A DNA stretch of 64,000 nt from Shewanella acanthi (lineage in GTDB: Bacteria > Pseudomonadota > Gammaproteobacteria > Enterobacterales > Shewanellaceae), in the NCBI RefSeq assembly GCF_019457475.1, contig NZ_CP080413.1:2232001-2296000 (forward strand). The letters run 5' to 3'. Within the stretch, counting starts at the first letter, position 1, and each line of letters begins with the position of its first letter. The notes under the pieces were generated by a model. The model saw only the letters and a list, made by a program, of their open reading frames with translations, had not been told where the DNA came from and made no database searches. The position numbers were made by a program, and so were the translations under genes. Shown here piece by piece: positions 16,026 to 26,116 of this stretch.

Positions 16026-17570
16026 TTAAGCCTTAGCGTTCGCGATGTTAACTTTCCAAATCGCAGGACCTGTTTCGTGGGCGTTCACGCCGTTTGAGTC
16101 AACCGCCACGGTCACTGGCATATCTTCAACGTCAAACTCGTAAATCGCTTCCATGCCTAAATCGGCAAAGGCCACTACGCGTGATTTCTTGATCGCTTTA
16201 GACACTAAGTAAGCAGCGCCGCCAACGGCCATAAGGTACACAGCTTTGTGCTTCTTGATAGACTCAACAGTCGCGGGACCACGCTCAGCTTTACCAATCA
16301 TGCCCATCAAACCGGTTTTATCCAGCATCAAGTCAGTGAACTTGTCCATACGGGTTGCCGTTGTTGGGCCTGCAGGACCGACAACTTCGTTACCGACTGG
16401 GTCAACGGGGCCCACGTAGTAAATGAACTTACCAGTGAAATCCACGCCTTCAGGTAAACCTTCGCCGCTTTCAATCAGGCTTTGAATACGTTTATGGGCA
16501 GCGTCACGACCGGTCAGCATTTTACCGCTTAACAGAATGGTTTCACCGCTCTTCCACTGCTCGATATCGGCTTGAGTCACAGTGTCTAAGTTCACGCGGC
16601 GAACATCGCTGCCCACTTCGCGGGTGATTTCTGGCCAATCACTGAGTGTCGGCGGCGCAAGATCCGCAGGACCTGTGCCATCTAAGTGGAAGTGAACGTG
16701 TCGCGTTGCTGCGCAGTTGGGGATCATGACCACAGGTTTTGATGCTGCGTGGGTCGGTGCAGATTTGATTTTCACATCTAATACAGTCGTTAAACCGCCT
16801 AGACCCTGCGCACCAATACCTAGGTTGTTAGCACGCTCGAAAATATCTAAACGCAGTTTTTCTTCGCTGGTTTCTGCACCGCGCGCCATTAACTCGTGGA
16901 TATCCACGCTTTCCATCAGGGCTTCTTTCGCCAGCACTGCCGCTTTTTCAGCGGTGCCACCGATACCAATACCGAGCATTCCTGGAGGACACCAGCCCGC
17001 GCCCATGGTTGGCAGGGTCTTTTCTACCCAAGCGGCGATATCGTCAGATGGGTTTAACATCACCATCTTAGCTTTGTTTTCACTGCCGCCGCCTTTCGCT
17101 GCGATAGCCACTTCAATGTGGTTGCCCGGCACCATGTCGATGTGCACAACCGATGGCGTGTTGTCTTTGGTGTTTTTACGGCTACCGGCAGGGTCGGCCA
17201 CAATCGATGCACGCAGTGGGTTATCTGGATTGGTGTAAGCACGGCGAACACCTTCATCGACCATCTCTTGCACGGTCATATCGGTTTTGTCCCACTTAAC
17301 ACCCATACCAATCTTAACGAAGGTGGTTACGATACCTGTGTCTTGGCACAGTGGGCGTTTACCTTCAGCAGACATACGCGAGTTAATCAAAATTTGGGCA
17401 ATTGCATCTTTCGCCGCCGCACTTTGCTCACGCTCGTAAGCTTCGCTCATGGCGTCAACGAAATCCTTTGGATGATAATAGGAGATGTATTGCAGGGCAT
17501 CTGCCACACTTTCAATAAAGTCGGCTTGTTTAATCACAACATTTTCAGACGTTTCGTGATGGGATGACAT
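16026..17570 (-). CDS. Fumarate hydratase, class I (iron-sulfur)
   Basis: A 514-residue cytoplasmic enzyme that interconverts fumarate and malate in the TCA cycle. It is collinear with E. coli FumA and FumB. The three cysteines that hold the 4Fe-4S cluster are C75 in LCQDTG, C194 in GWCPPGMLG and C286 in PNCAATRH. The N-terminal alpha region and the C-terminal beta domain (starting near residue 370, GREAAHK-like segment GRDAAHKR) are both complete. Class I fumarases are oxygen-sensitive and serve in iron-rich, often anaerobic growth. I cannot tell FumA from FumB by sequence alone. It is divergent from pabB and has its own terminator. Confidence 0.95.
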   Translation of the reverse strand: MSSHHETSENVVIKQADFIESVADALQYISYYHPKDFVDAMSEAYEREQSAAAKDAIAQILINSRMSAEGKRPLCQDTGIVTTFVKIGMGVKWDKTDMTVQEMVDEGVRRAYTNPDNPLRASIVADPAGSRKNTKDNTPSVVHIDMVPGNHIEVAIAAKGGGSENKAKMVMLNPSDDIAAWVEKTLPTMGAGWCPPGMLGIGIGGTAEKAAVLAKEALMESVDIHELMARGAETSEEKLRLDIFERANNLGIGAQGLGGLTTVLDVKIKSAPTHAASKPVVMIPNCAATRHVHFHLDGTGPADLAPPTLSDWPEITREVGSDVRRVNLDTVTQADIEQWKSGETILLSGKMLTGRDAAHKRIQSLIESGEGLPEGVDFTGKFIYYVGPVDPVGNEVVGPAGPTTATRMDKFTDLMLDKTGLMGMIGKAERGPATVESIKKHKAVYLMAVGGAAYLVSKAIKKSRVVAFADLGMEAIYEFDVEDMPVTVAVDSNGVNAHETGPAIWKVNIANAKA

Positions 17571-17691
17571 AGTAGGTGCGCTCCAGCAGCCTTGTACGGC
17601 GTTACTTGTTTTTTGTTTAATGCTTTCTGGGCCGTTATGATACTCTTTCCCACCTTTTTGGGCTACATCACATTTTAGATAGGGTTAATTG

Positions 17692-19146
17692 ATGGCAAAT
17701 AGGGCGGCATTACCGCTGGCAGTACGCCAACTTGACTGGACTTTCGACACAACAGAACTATTTTCGCACTTTGCAAACGAGTCATGGGCAATCCTATTAG
17801 ACTCGGCCAATGCGCCCCATCAGGATGCCAGATTCGATATAATTTGCGCGTATCCCATTGCGACCATAGTCACTAAAGGTGGAACAAGCGACATTCAAGT
17901 CAAGTTCGGCGGCCTATCATTTCCTTGCGGTATTTCACCAAAAGATGACCCCTTTGACTTAATAAATACCCTGCTAACACATTGGTACCCAAGAAAGTTA
18001 CCCTGTAATCCAACAGAGTTGACCATCCCCTTTAGTGGCGGCGCGATGGGCAGCTTTAGCTACGATTTAGGCCGGCGCATTGAGGTCATGCCCACCATCG
18101 CCGCCGATGATATCCATCTTCCCGAGTTAAACCTCGGATTCTACGATTGGGCGCTGATATTTGATTACCAGCAACAAAAATGGTCTCTAGTGCATTATTT
18201 GGGAGAAGCGGCTCTCAATGCGCAATTGAACATTATTGAAGACAAAATAAGCAAAGCAGTCAGCCACAGCGATTTCAACCTTAAAAGCCCATGGGCGGCA
18301 CAGATCACTAAAGCAGACTACGTAGCAAAATTTGACCAAGTTCAGCGCTACCTACAGAGCGGTGATTGCTATCAAATTAATTTAACCCAACGCTTTGAAT
18401 CGTCATATCAGGGCGATGAGTGGACGGCCTACCAGCAGCTTCGCCGTGCTAATCAAGCGCCCTTCTCGGCTTTTATGCGCCTTGATAACCACGCCATTTT
18501 ATCGATTTCGCCCGAACGTTTTATTCAGTTGCGGGGTGAGGATATTCAAACCAAACCCATTAAAGGCACACTGCCGCGCCATAGCGACCCACTGCTTGAT
18601 AAGGAAACAGCAATTACCCTTGCCAATTCCCCTAAGGATCGAGCCGAAAACGTGATGATTGTGGATTTGCTGCGTAATGATATTGGTAAAGTCGCAGCGC
18701 CTGGCAGTGTACGCGTGCCGCATTTATTCGAGGTAGAGAGTTTCCCCGCGGTGCACCACTTAGTCAGCACAGTGACCGCAAAACTGGATAGTCAGTATCA
18801 TGCCTGTGATCTACTCAGAGCGGCCTTTCCCGGCGGCTCGATAACCGGGGCACCGAAAATTCGCGCCATGGAAATCATTGAAGAGCTGGAACCCTCACGG
18901 CGTAGTCTGTATTGTGGTTCTATTGGCTATCTTAGCCAAGACGGTCAGATGGATACCAGCATTACTATCCGTACGATTGTTGCAGAAGTGGCAGAACGAG
19001 GTGTGGCCGCAAATGCACTTACAAACAGCGGCAAACTCTATTGCTGGGCAGGTGGTGGCATTGTGGCTGACTCCAATGTGGATGCCGAGTATCAAGAAAG
19101 TTTCGATAAGGTCAGCCGCATTTTACCCCTATTGGGAAAGGCATAG
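17692..19146 (+). CDS. pabB: Aminodeoxychorismate synthase component I
   Basis: A 484-residue chorismate-using enzyme that, with a PabA glutaminase, makes 4-amino-4-deoxychorismate for folate. The N-terminal third is the anthranilate-synthase-like domain and the rest the chorismate-binding domain, with SGDCYQINLTQRF, PIKGTLPR, LLRNDIGKV and GGSITGAPKIRAMEI. The PIKGT lysine is the mark of PabB-type enzymes rather than anthranilate synthase. ATG at 17692 has AGGG eight bases upstream; a TTG directly before it is not preferred. A Nudix gene follows 39 bases later on the same strand and is likely cotranscribed. Confidence 0.95.
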   Translation: MANRAALPLAVRQLDWTFDTTELFSHFANESWAILLDSANAPHQDARFDIICAYPIATIVTKGGTSDIQVKFGGLSFPCGISPKDDPFDLINTLLTHWYPRKLPCNPTELTIPFSGGAMGSFSYDLGRRIEVMPTIAADDIHLPELNLGFYDWALIFDYQQQKWSLVHYLGEAALNAQLNIIEDKISKAVSHSDFNLKSPWAAQITKADYVAKFDQVQRYLQSGDCYQINLTQRFESSYQGDEWTAYQQLRRANQAPFSAFMRLDNHAILSISPERFIQLRGEDIQTKPIKGTLPRHSDPLLDKETAITLANSPKDRAENVMIVDLLRNDIGKVAAPGSVRVPHLFEVESFPAVHHLVSTVTAKLDSQYHACDLLRAAFPGGSITGAPKIRAMEIIEELEPSRRSLYCGSIGYLSQDGQMDTSITIRTIVAEVAERGVAANALTNSGKLYCWAGGGIVADSNVDAEYQESFDKVSRILPLLGKA

Positions 19147-19185
19147 TAGAAAGTAGGATTAAGTGTTTCAAGGAAAAGGCAATTC

Positions 19186-19773
19186 ATGGATCAAGCGGAA
19201 TTTAAACTCAGATTTAATCTGCACCCTTTAGCAAGCCTCGATCCTGCCGCTTTTCCTCACCCCAGTCTTCGTAAAGCCGCAGTGCTTATCCCCCTGCTTG
19301 AAATTGCCGGGGAACTGCACATTATCCTGACCCAAAGGCCGCAGCACCTTCGCGCCCATCCGGGGCAAATCAGTTTTCCCGGCGGCAAAATTGAGCCCAC
19401 AGATGCCGATGCGGTCATGGCAGCGCTGCGTGAGGCCGAAGAAGAGATTGGATTACGTTGCGACAATGTCGACGTCATCGGCACCTTTCCCGCCCACAAC
19501 ACCTTTACCGGATTTGAAATCACTCCAGTGATTGGCATGGTAAAAACGCCGTTTGAATTTAAGCTCGACCCAGGTGAAGTCGCCGATTGCTTTACTGTGC
19601 CCCTGCACTTTTTTATGGGGAGAGAGAATCGTCACCGTAAGCAGTTCTTACGCCATGGGCGATACTATTGCGTGCACTTTATTCCCTATGAGCAGCGCTT
19701 TATTTGGGGCGCAACGGCGGCGATTATCGATCACCTCTGCCGCCATTTAACCATCCCTGAAGATTTGATTTAG
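19186..19773 (+). CDS. nudL: CoA-type Nudix hydrolase
   Basis: A 195-residue Nudix protein of the NudL (YeaB) type. The Nudix box runs from G66 to L90, with REAEEEIGL at its end supplying the metal-binding glutamates. The family-specific motif just before it, LRAHPGQISFPGGK, is that of CoA pyrophosphatases, which cut CoA to phosphopantetheine and 3',5'-ADP. It follows pabB by 39 bases, an order also seen in E. coli, and ends 18 bases before a convergent gene. Confidence 0.9.
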   Translation: MDQAEFKLRFNLHPLASLDPAAFPHPSLRKAAVLIPLLEIAGELHIILTQRPQHLRAHPGQISFPGGKIEPTDADAVMAALREAEEEIGLRCDNVDVIGTFPAHNTFTGFEITPVIGMVKTPFEFKLDPGEVADCFTVPLHFFMGRENRHRKQFLRHGRYYCVHFIPYEQRFIWGATAAIIDHLCRHLTIPEDLI

Positions 19774-19791
19774 TCAGTCGCTAAAACTGCA

Positions 19792-20127
19792 CTAAATGAC
19801 GAAGTGTACATAGAGTCCCGCAACGAGGGAGGTTAGCAATAGCAATGGGATATTAAACCAGTAACCGAGTTTACTGTGGTGGGCAACATAATAGTTAAAC
19901 GCAAGACTTAGCAAACTTATCACCCCGCAGCACCAGATCAAATAGATAAGGAGCTCAGTTTCTCCGGGATCCCAATATTGCCTAAAGCTCTCGCCGCGAC
20001 TCAGATAGGAGCCCAGCTCACGTTCGGGACGAGCCTCCCCGAACACTAACAGCGCATACACTGCCAGCGTCCAGCCTAGAATGGATAATGTGGCGAGAAT
20101 AATCTGGAATATTTTGACTTTCCGCAT
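19792..20127 (-). CDS. Small membrane protein of unknown function
   Basis: A 111-residue protein with three hydrophobic segments, at about residues 8-28, 58-80 and 90-110. A polar loop rich in Arg and Glu (ARPERELGSYLSRG) lies between the first and second. I do not recognise a family. It faces nudL tail to tail and is divergent from asnS, with about 150 bases between, so it is a single-gene unit. Its composition is that of the backbone. Confidence 0.7.
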   Translation of the reverse strand: MRKVKIFQIILATLSILGWTLAVYALLVFGEARPERELGSYLSRGESFRQYWDPGETELLIYLIWCCGVISLLSLAFNYYVAHHSKLGYWFNIPLLLLTSLVAGLYVHFVI

Positions 20128-20279
20128 ATCGCCTCCAAGGGTTTAAGGCACAGTATTACTTTAATATTAGTAATATTAACCTCAGGATACCTTTTTCAGC
20201 TTGAGAAAAGCCACCAGCAAGGTAATATAAACCTCCAAATTTTTCATATAAAAACGTTTCGTTGGAGAACTAAGCAACA

Positions 20280-21680
20280 ATGAGCATTGCATCTGTCGCT
20301 TCTGTATTTAATGGCGAGTACGCCGTCGGTTCGAAAGTCACGGTACGTGGCTGGGTAAGAACCCGTCGTGACTCTAAAGCTGGCATCTCTTTTTTGGCAG
20401 TCTATGACGGCTCCTGCTTCAACCCTATTCAAGGTGTTGTGCCAAATAGCTTAGAAAATTACGAAAACGAAGTGTTAAAGCTGACCGCTGGCTGCTCTGT
20501 GATCGTGACCGGTGAGATTGTTGAATCTCCAGGTGCGGGTCAAGCCTATGAACTGCAAGTGACTGACGTTGAAGTCACAGGTTGGGTTGAAGATCCAGAC
20601 ACTTACCCAATGGCGGCAAAACGTCACTCAATCGAACATTTACGCGAATTAGCACACCTGCGCCCACGCACTAACATCATCGGTGCCGTTGCCCGCGTAC
20701 GTAACTGTTTATCCCAAGCGATTCACCGTTTCTACCATGAAAACGGTTTCGTGTGGGTATCAACGCCGCTTATCACTGCCTCTGACTGTGAAGGCGCAGG
20801 TGAAATGTTCCGTGTATCCACACTGGACATGGAAAACCTGCCACGCACTAGCGAAGGCAAAGTAGATTACGATAAAGACTTCTTCGGTAAAGAAGCCTTC
20901 TTAACCGTATCGGGCCAGCTGAACGGCGAAACCTACGCCTGCGCCCTGTCAAAAATTTACACCTTCGGCCCAACATTCCGTGCTGAAAACTCAAACACCA
21001 GCCGCCATTTAGCCGAATTCTGGATGGTTGAGCCAGAAGTAGCGTTCGCGACCTTAAGCGACATCGCAAGCCTTGCTGAAGGTATGCTGAAATACGCCTT
21101 CAACGCTGTTTTAACTGAGCGTATGGATGATTTACAATTCTTCGCCCAACACGTCGATAAAACCGTTATCGAGCGCCTGCAATCCTTCGTATCGAGCGAT
21201 TTCGCCCAAGTGGATTACACCGATGCAGTAGACATTCTGCAAAAATGTGGCCGTGAATTCGAATTCCCAGTCTCTTGGGGTATCGATTTATCCTCTGAGC
21301 ACGAGCGTTACCTCGCTGAAGAGCACTTCAAAGCCCCTGTGGTGGTGAAGAACTATCCAAAGGATATCAAAGCCTTCTACATGCGCCTTAACGAAGACGG
21401 TAAGACCGTTGCCGCAATGGACGTGTTAGCCCCAGGCATCGGTGAAATCATCGGTGGCTCTCAACGTGAAGAGCGTTTAGATGTACTGGATATGCGTTTA
21501 GCCGAGATGGATCTGAACAAAGAAGATTACTGGTGGTACCGCGACCTTCGCCGTTATGGCACAGTGCCACACTCAGGTTTCGGTCTGGGCTTTGAGCGTC
21601 TAGTCTCTTACGTGACGGGCGTATCGAACATCCGTGACGTGATCCCGTTCCCACGTGCACCACGCACCGCGAACTTCTAA
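20280..21680 (+). CDS. asnS: Asparaginyl-tRNA synthetase
   Basis: A 466-residue class II synthetase that charges tRNA-Asn. The N-terminal OB-fold anticodon-binding domain (about 15-100, [18 protein letters not shown]) is followed by the catalytic domain. Motif 2 is in [22 protein letters not shown], and motif 3 is [10 protein letters not shown] near the C-terminus. The length equals that of E. coli AsnS. Codon choice is strongly biased, as expected for a highly expressed gene. It ends with a good terminator. Confidence 0.98.
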   Translation: MSIASVASVFNGEYAVGSKVTVRGWVRTRRDSKAGISFLAVYDGSCFNPIQGVVPNSLENYENEVLKLTAGCSVIVTGEIVESPGAGQAYELQVTDVEVTGWVEDPDTYPMAAKRHSIEHLRELAHLRPRTNIIGAVARVRNCLSQAIHRFYHENGFVWVSTPLITASDCEGAGEMFRVSTLDMENLPRTSEGKVDYDKDFFGKEAFLTVSGQLNGETYACALSKIYTFGPTFRAENSNTSRHLAEFWMVEPEVAFATLSDIASLAEGMLKYAFNAVLTERMDDLQFFAQHVDKTVIERLQSFVSSDFAQVDYTDAVDILQKCGREFEFPVSWGIDLSSEHERYLAEEHFKAPVVVKNYPKDIKAFYMRLNEDGKTVAAMDVLAPGIGEIIGGSQREERLDVLDMRLAEMDLNKEDYWWYRDLRRYGTVPHSGFGLGFERLVSYVTGVSNIRDVIPFPRAPRTANF

Positions 21681-22008
21681 TTGCGGATCGTCAAGTCAAA
21701 GCAATGATATTTAAAACGCGCTTCGGCGCGTTTTTTATTGGCGAACAATCGCAGTCATTAGCTTAAGCTATGCAACTGTCGAACTGAGTAGAGCTTCACC
21801 TGCATTTTAGACGGTAACAATTGCAATCGCCCTTAGGCTAGTTAGCTGAATCGCGGCTGAAAAATGCGTTAAAATTCATCATTCGATCAAAGTCTTTTAC
21901 TGCAGTCCTTGCACTGACTAGGGCAAGAAATCTAAGATGGCTGCGGTTAAACGGTAGAATAACGACTACCGGCAACCTAACAGCATTTCGCTCAATCGAG
22001 GAACCCTA
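21681..22008. other. Intergenic region between asnS and ddl
   Basis: The asnS terminator occupies the left side (21713-21738). The remaining 270 bases must contain the ddl promoter; a purine-rich GAGGAA lies just before the ddl start. No further reading frame or RNA structure was recognised. Confidence 0.5.
21713..21738 (+). terminator. Terminator after asnS
   Basis: AAAACGCGC and GCGCGTTTT form a nine-base stem closed by the stable tetraloop TTCG, followed by more T. It is 32 bases after the stop codon. Confidence 0.9.
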
Positions 22009-23019
22009 ATGTCTAAAATCAATTTACTTTTGCTGTGCGGCGGTGGAAGTGCGGAACACGATATTTCCCTACTGTCGGCTAACTATTTTGAATCCTCATT
22101 AGCAAAATCTGAGCAATTCAATGTGCTGCGCGTGGTGCTGGATAAATTTGGCCAATATCAAACCGCCGCTGGCGATGACTGTGAACTGACCAATAACCGC
22201 GAAATTCGTTTTCGCGATGAAACTAAACCCGCATGGCCAGTGGATTATGTTATCCCTTGTATCCATGGCTACCCAGGTGAGACCGGCGACATTCAGTCCT
22301 ACTTTAACTTAATTCAACTGCCCTACTTCGGCTGCGAATCTGAAGCCAGCAGTAACTGCTTTAACAAGATCACCGCCAAGATGTGGTTTAGCGCCTTAGG
22401 CATTCCAAACACGCCTTATATCTTCTTAAATCAGTATGATGATGACGCGATAGCCGAAACCAAAGCCGCGCTTGCCAATTGGGGCTCAATTTTTGTTAAA
22501 GCCGCCTCCCAAGGATCATCCGTAGGTTGCTACAAAGTGGATGATGCCAATAAGGTCAGCGAAGTGTTAAAGGATGCCTTTGGTTACGCGCCCTATGTAA
22601 TAGTCGAAAAGACCATTAAGGCCCGTGAGCTAGAAGTTGCGGTATACGAGTACCAAGGTGAAGTGGTTGCCACTCTGCCTGGGGAAATTATCTGTGATAC
22701 CAACACCTTCTACACCTTCGATGAGAAGTATGCCAGCAGCAGTAAGGCGCGCACCGATGTGGTAGCGCAAAACGTGCCTGCAGAGATTAGCGAGCAAATT
22801 CGTCAATACGCAATCAAAGCCTTTAAGGGCATGAAGCTAAGACATCTATCGCGTATTGATTTCTTCTTAACCGAAGATAATGAAATTCTGCTCAACGAAA
22901 TCAACACCTTCCCAGGTTCTACACCGATTTCGATGTTCCCGAAAATGCTGCAGAACCACGGCCACGATTTTACAGAGTACTTAAGCCAGTTGATCTTAAG
23001 CCAAGTAGCAGCTAAATAA
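22009..23019 (+). CDS. ddl: D-alanine-D-alanine ligase
   Basis: A 336-residue ATP-grasp enzyme that joins two D-alanines for peptidoglycan. The N-terminal [14 protein letters not shown] motif, [11 protein letters not shown] in the ATP-grasp subdomain, and [12 protein letters not shown] near the C-terminus with the metal-binding Glu and Asn are all present. It is cytoplasmic. It is not in the mur-fts cluster here but alone, as is usual for DdlA-type copies. The start ATG has GAGGAA upstream. Confidence 0.95.
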   Translation: MSKINLLLLCGGGSAEHDISLLSANYFESSLAKSEQFNVLRVVLDKFGQYQTAAGDDCELTNNREIRFRDETKPAWPVDYVIPCIHGYPGETGDIQSYFNLIQLPYFGCESEASSNCFNKITAKMWFSALGIPNTPYIFLNQYDDDAIAETKAALANWGSIFVKAASQGSSVGCYKVDDANKVSEVLKDAFGYAPYVIVEKTIKARELEVAVYEYQGEVVATLPGEIICDTNTFYTFDEKYASSSKARTDVVAQNVPAEISEQIRQYAIKAFKGMKLRHLSRIDFFLTEDNEILLNEINTFPGSTPISMFPKMLQNHGHDFTEYLSQLILSQVAAK

Positions 23020-23047
23020 TCTCAGTTTTATTAGATGATAAATACAA

Positions 23048-23078
23048 AAAGAGCGCCCCATAAAGGCGCTCTTTCTAT
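23048..23078 (+). terminator. Terminator between ddl and the methyltransferase
   Basis: AAAGAGCGCC and GGCGCTCTTT form a ten-base stem with a seven-base loop. It lies between convergent genes and may serve both strands. Confidence 0.88.
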
Positions 23079-23140
23079 TTGTACCCTGTAACTTCTCTCA
23101 AACTACTCTAGTTGCTAATAACAGCTAACAGCCGACAAGC

Positions 23141-24355
23141 CTATTCGGCGATCCGTTCAAGTTTTGCAAGATAAAAGCCATCGAAGCCACTATCGGCAGG
23201 GCTAATGGTTTCATCTTCTATTAGACGGAAATTTGGGTTCTCAGCAAGGAAGGCATCCACCTGACCACGGTTTTCACAGGGGAAAATCGAGCAAGTCGCG
23301 TAAACCACGATACCGCCCACCTTCACCATGCGGCTGTAGCTGCCAAGAATATGTTTTTGCAAATCCATCAGCACAGGCAAACGATCCGGCGTATCGCGCC
23401 ATTTGGCATCGGGATTACGCTTTAATACCCCAAGGCCAGAACATGGCACATCCAGCAGCACTCTGTCGGCACTCAACTTTAAGCGTTTAATGGTTTTAGA
23501 GCCGACAATCAGGCGAGTCTCGATATTGTGGGCGCCATTACGACGGGCACGTTCTTTTAAGTTATCGAGTTTCCACTGCTCAACATCCATCGCCAGTAAG
23601 CGACCTTTACCCTGCATTTGCGCGGCAATATGTAAGGTTTTACCACCAGCGCCGGCACAGGCATCAATCACGCGCATACCCGGTTTCGCATCGAGCGCTG
23701 CAGCAACGCGCTGCGAGCCCGCATCCTGCTGCTCGAACAGGCCGTCTTTAAAACTGTTGGTGCGAAACAATGCCGAGTCTGAGGTCACTTCTAATGCCGA
23801 CTCCACGCCATCAACGGCTTGGGTTGTCACAAATTCAGCGGCTAACTTTTGCGCTAATTCATCACGACTCACTTTTAAGCCGTTTACGCGAAGGAAACGT
23901 TTTGGCGGCGTGCTTAATGCGGCGCGCTCCTTCTCCCAGGTTTCAGTTAACTGCTCACGGCCCATGGTATCTAACCATTCAGGGCAACCATCCCACAGTA
24001 CAGGCTTGGCTTTAGCTTGCTCAATACGCTCGGCTAAGTGCTCGGGATCGACTGGCAGCGAGTACTGCATTTTCGGCAGATCGAGGTTATGGAATAAATG
24101 CCATACGTTTAACAGCTTAGAGCCTAAACGCTCCATTTCCTCAGGCTTGATTTCGGCCAAGAAACAGTAAAGGTTTAAACGGCGCAGAATATCACCGGCA
24201 ACCGTAGCAATACGCGCCTGCTCGGCGGGTACCAATTTTAAGCCGGAAAAATGCTGAGAATAAGCCCTATCGAGGGGTTTACCTTCGCTCAGTACCATCG
24301 CCAAGATACTGATCACTAATTCGTTTGAGCTGGCAGAAAGCGGAGAATTCAACAT
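23141..24355 (-). CDS. RsmB/NOP-family RNA (cytosine-5) methyltransferase
   Basis: A 404-residue protein with a RsmB-like N-terminal region and a SAM-dependent methyltransferase domain. Motif I is DACAGAGGKTLH. The two cysteines of m5C methyltransferases are in LLDVPCSGLGVLKR (catalytic motif IV region) and YATCSIFPCEN (the catalytic or releasing cysteine). The target is probably a ribosomal or transfer RNA cytosine. It lacks the PUA domain of RsmF and differs from RsmB itself in context, so I leave it without a symbol. It is a single-gene unit convergent with ddl. Confidence 0.88.
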   Translation of the reverse strand: MLNSPLSASSNELVISILAMVLSEGKPLDRAYSQHFSGLKLVPAEQARIATVAGDILRRLNLYCFLAEIKPEEMERLGSKLLNVWHLFHNLDLPKMQYSLPVDPEHLAERIEQAKAKPVLWDGCPEWLDTMGREQLTETWEKERAALSTPPKRFLRVNGLKVSRDELAQKLAAEFVTTQAVDGVESALEVTSDSALFRTNSFKDGLFEQQDAGSQRVAAALDAKPGMRVIDACAGAGGKTLHIAAQMQGKGRLLAMDVEQWKLDNLKERARRNGAHNIETRLIVGSKTIKRLKLSADRVLLDVPCSGLGVLKRNPDAKWRDTPDRLPVLMDLQKHILGSYSRMVKVGGIVVYATCSIFPCENRGQVDAFLAENPNFRLIEDETISPADSGFDGFYLAKLERIAE

Positions 24356-24502
24356 TTAAAGGTCACCGTGGATGATAAAACCGGGGGATCATAGGAGGTC
24401 AGGCGGTAATACGCAAGCAAACTGGGCAAGAGTTAAGTTGTTCGTGCAAAAAAAGCCGCAATCAATACAACTCTTTTCAAGACATTAACATCCGACTCAA
24501 TA

Positions 24503-24531
24503 AAAAAAGCGACCCGATAGGATCGCCTTTT
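24503..24531 (-). terminator. Terminator after the maltodextrin-locus permease
   Basis: On the minus strand AGGCGATCC and GGGTCGCTT form a stem with one wobble pair and a four-base loop, followed by seven T. It lies about 40 bases after the permease stop codon. Confidence 0.8.
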
Positions 24532-24546
24532 CATCGATTCGCTAGC

Positions 24547-24576
24547 GCTACAGCTACAGCTACAGCTACAGCTACA
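24547..24576. repeat. Hexanucleotide tandem repeat (GCTACA)5
   Basis: Five perfect copies of GCTACA in a row. The stop codon of the permease gene (24574-24572, minus strand) lies in the last copy. Because each unit carries TAG in the permease frame, a change in copy number would not alter the protein, so it is probably neutral slippage. Confidence 0.9.
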
Positions 24577-25843
24577 TTTTTGAGCCTTTAGCGCCGTAGA
24601 ACATAATAAAGCAGTAGCAAATGACTGGGAGGAAGAAGGCTAATTGGATACCTAAGTTATCCGCTAGCACGCCCTGTAGCAATGGCACAATCGCACCGCC
24701 CACAATCGCCAGACACAACACGCCGCTGCCCTGTGATGTGTGAGGGCCTAAGTCACGCAGCGCTAAGCTGAAAATAGTTGGGAACATAATCGAGTTAAAT
24801 AGTCCCACACCTAGGATTGCCCACATGGCCACACTGCCGCTAGTCGTCATGGCAACAACGACCAGTAACGCCGCCATAAAGGCGTTGAAGGCCAGCACTG
24901 TGCCCGCAGGGATTTTTTGCATCACCGCAGAACCAATGAAGCGTCCCACCATCGCGCCGCCCCAATAATAGGCGATGTAATGGGCCGCTTGCTCCTCTGG
25001 CATGCCGACAATGTGTGACTCACCGAGGAAGTTGACTAAGAAGCTACCAATGGACACTTCAGCGCCCACGTACACGAAAATGCCCACGGCGCCTAACACT
25101 AAGTGAATGCTTTGCAGTGCGCTGGTTTTACCCATATGGGTCTGCACTTCGCCAGGTGCGGCTTCGGTGTGCTCACTGATAGTCGGCAAATCAAGCTTGG
25201 CAAAAATAACCGCTAACACCGCGAGTGCCCCTGCGAGCATCAGATAAGGCAGCTTTACCACTTCCGCTTCAGCGCTCGCCTTCGCCATTTCTGAAGAAAC
25301 GGTCGCAGCCACCGAAAGAATTAACATAGACCCAAAGAATGGTGCCACCGTTGTACCCAGTGCGTTGAAGGCTTGGGTCAGGTTTAAACGGCTTGAAGCG
25401 GTTTCGCTGCTACCTAAAGCGTTAACGTATGGGTTAGCGGCCACCTGTAAAATGGTGATACCCGATGCAAGCACAAACAGCGCCGCAAGGAATAGACCAT
25501 AAACTGCAAAGGATGCGGCAGGGTAAAACATCGCACAGCCAAAGCTTGCGATCACTAAACCTGTGACGATACCTTTTTGATAACCGAGCTTCTTAACTAA
25601 TTGACCCGCTGGAATCGACACCAAAAAGTAAGCGCCGAAGAAGCAGAACTGGATCAGCATTGCTTGGGTATAGTTAAGGGAGAAAACCGCCTTTAAGTGC
25701 GGAATAAGAATGTCGTTTAAGCAGGTGATAAAACCCCACATAAAAAACAGTGAAGTCAGAGATACCAGCGCAAAGCGATAACTTCCGCCCTGTGCAGTAT
25801 TAGCCCCATTCGTCTGACTGCTGGTATTGATCATTGACGCCAT
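24572..25843 (-). CDS. FucP-type MFS permease of the maltodextrin locus
   Basis: A 423-residue inner-membrane sugar/proton symporter with twelve hydrophobic segments. It contains the FucP-branch motifs [19 protein letters not shown] and QVAANPYV. The gene lies 273 bases downstream of the alpha-glucosidase on the same strand, so maltose or short maltodextrins are the likely substrate, as proposed for similarly placed Shewanella permeases. It is paralogous to the permease at 489-1757 but has the base composition of the backbone. Its own promoter probably lies at 25844-26000. A terminator follows. Confidence 0.9.
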   Translation of the reverse strand: MASMINTSSQTNGANTAQGGSYRFALVSLTSLFFMWGFITCLNDILIPHLKAVFSLNYTQAMLIQFCFFGAYFLVSIPAGQLVKKLGYQKGIVTGLVIASFGCAMFYPAASFAVYGLFLAALFVLASGITILQVAANPYVNALGSSETASSRLNLTQAFNALGTTVAPFFGSMLILSVAATVSSEMAKASAEAEVVKLPYLMLAGALAVLAVIFAKLDLPTISEHTEAAPGEVQTHMGKTSALQSIHLVLGAVGIFVYVGAEVSIGSFLVNFLGESHIVGMPEEQAAHYIAYYWGGAMVGRFIGSAVMQKIPAGTVLAFNAFMAALLVVVAMTTSGSVAMWAILGVGLFNSIMFPTIFSLALRDLGPHTSQGSGVLCLAIVGGAIVPLLQGVLADNLGIQLAFFLPVICYCFIMFYGAKGSKM

Positions 25844-25961
25844 AAATACGCTCTCTATTGTGTTTTTATTATCTGTAGGGTGCTAAGCCGTTGTTTATAA
25901 GGTTCCTAAATACAGAAACACAAAAACAAGCAAAACATTCCCTAGGCGTTTTCGTACAAAT

Positions 25962-25992
25962 GCAGGCGGTAAAAGGAGGTCTTACCGTCTGC
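25962..25992. other. Hairpin between the alpha-glucosidase and permease genes
   Basis: GCAGGCGGTAA and TTACCGTCTGC pair with one mismatch around a nine-base loop. There is no T-run directly after it on the minus strand. It may be an attenuating or stabilising hairpin between two genes of one transcript, or an operator. Confidence 0.4.
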
Positions 25993-26116
25993 TCGAAGTC
26001 ATTAACAATTTTCTAAAATTCAACCTGCGCGATTATGCTGAAATCTATAGGATTTTAAATTCACACCCGATAGATCACCTAAATATTTCAATCGATTCAG
26101 AGGATCTGGTAAAGGG

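Noticed and set aside
23403-24170. Long frame of 255 codons on the plus strand.
   Set aside because: It is antisense to the RsmB/NOP methyltransferase gene; the reverse strand has clear catalytic motifs and this one has none.
24547-24576. The GCTACA repeats as a CRISPR or phase-variation tract.
   Set aside because: The units have no spacers, and every copy ends the reading frame, so slippage cannot switch the gene on or off.
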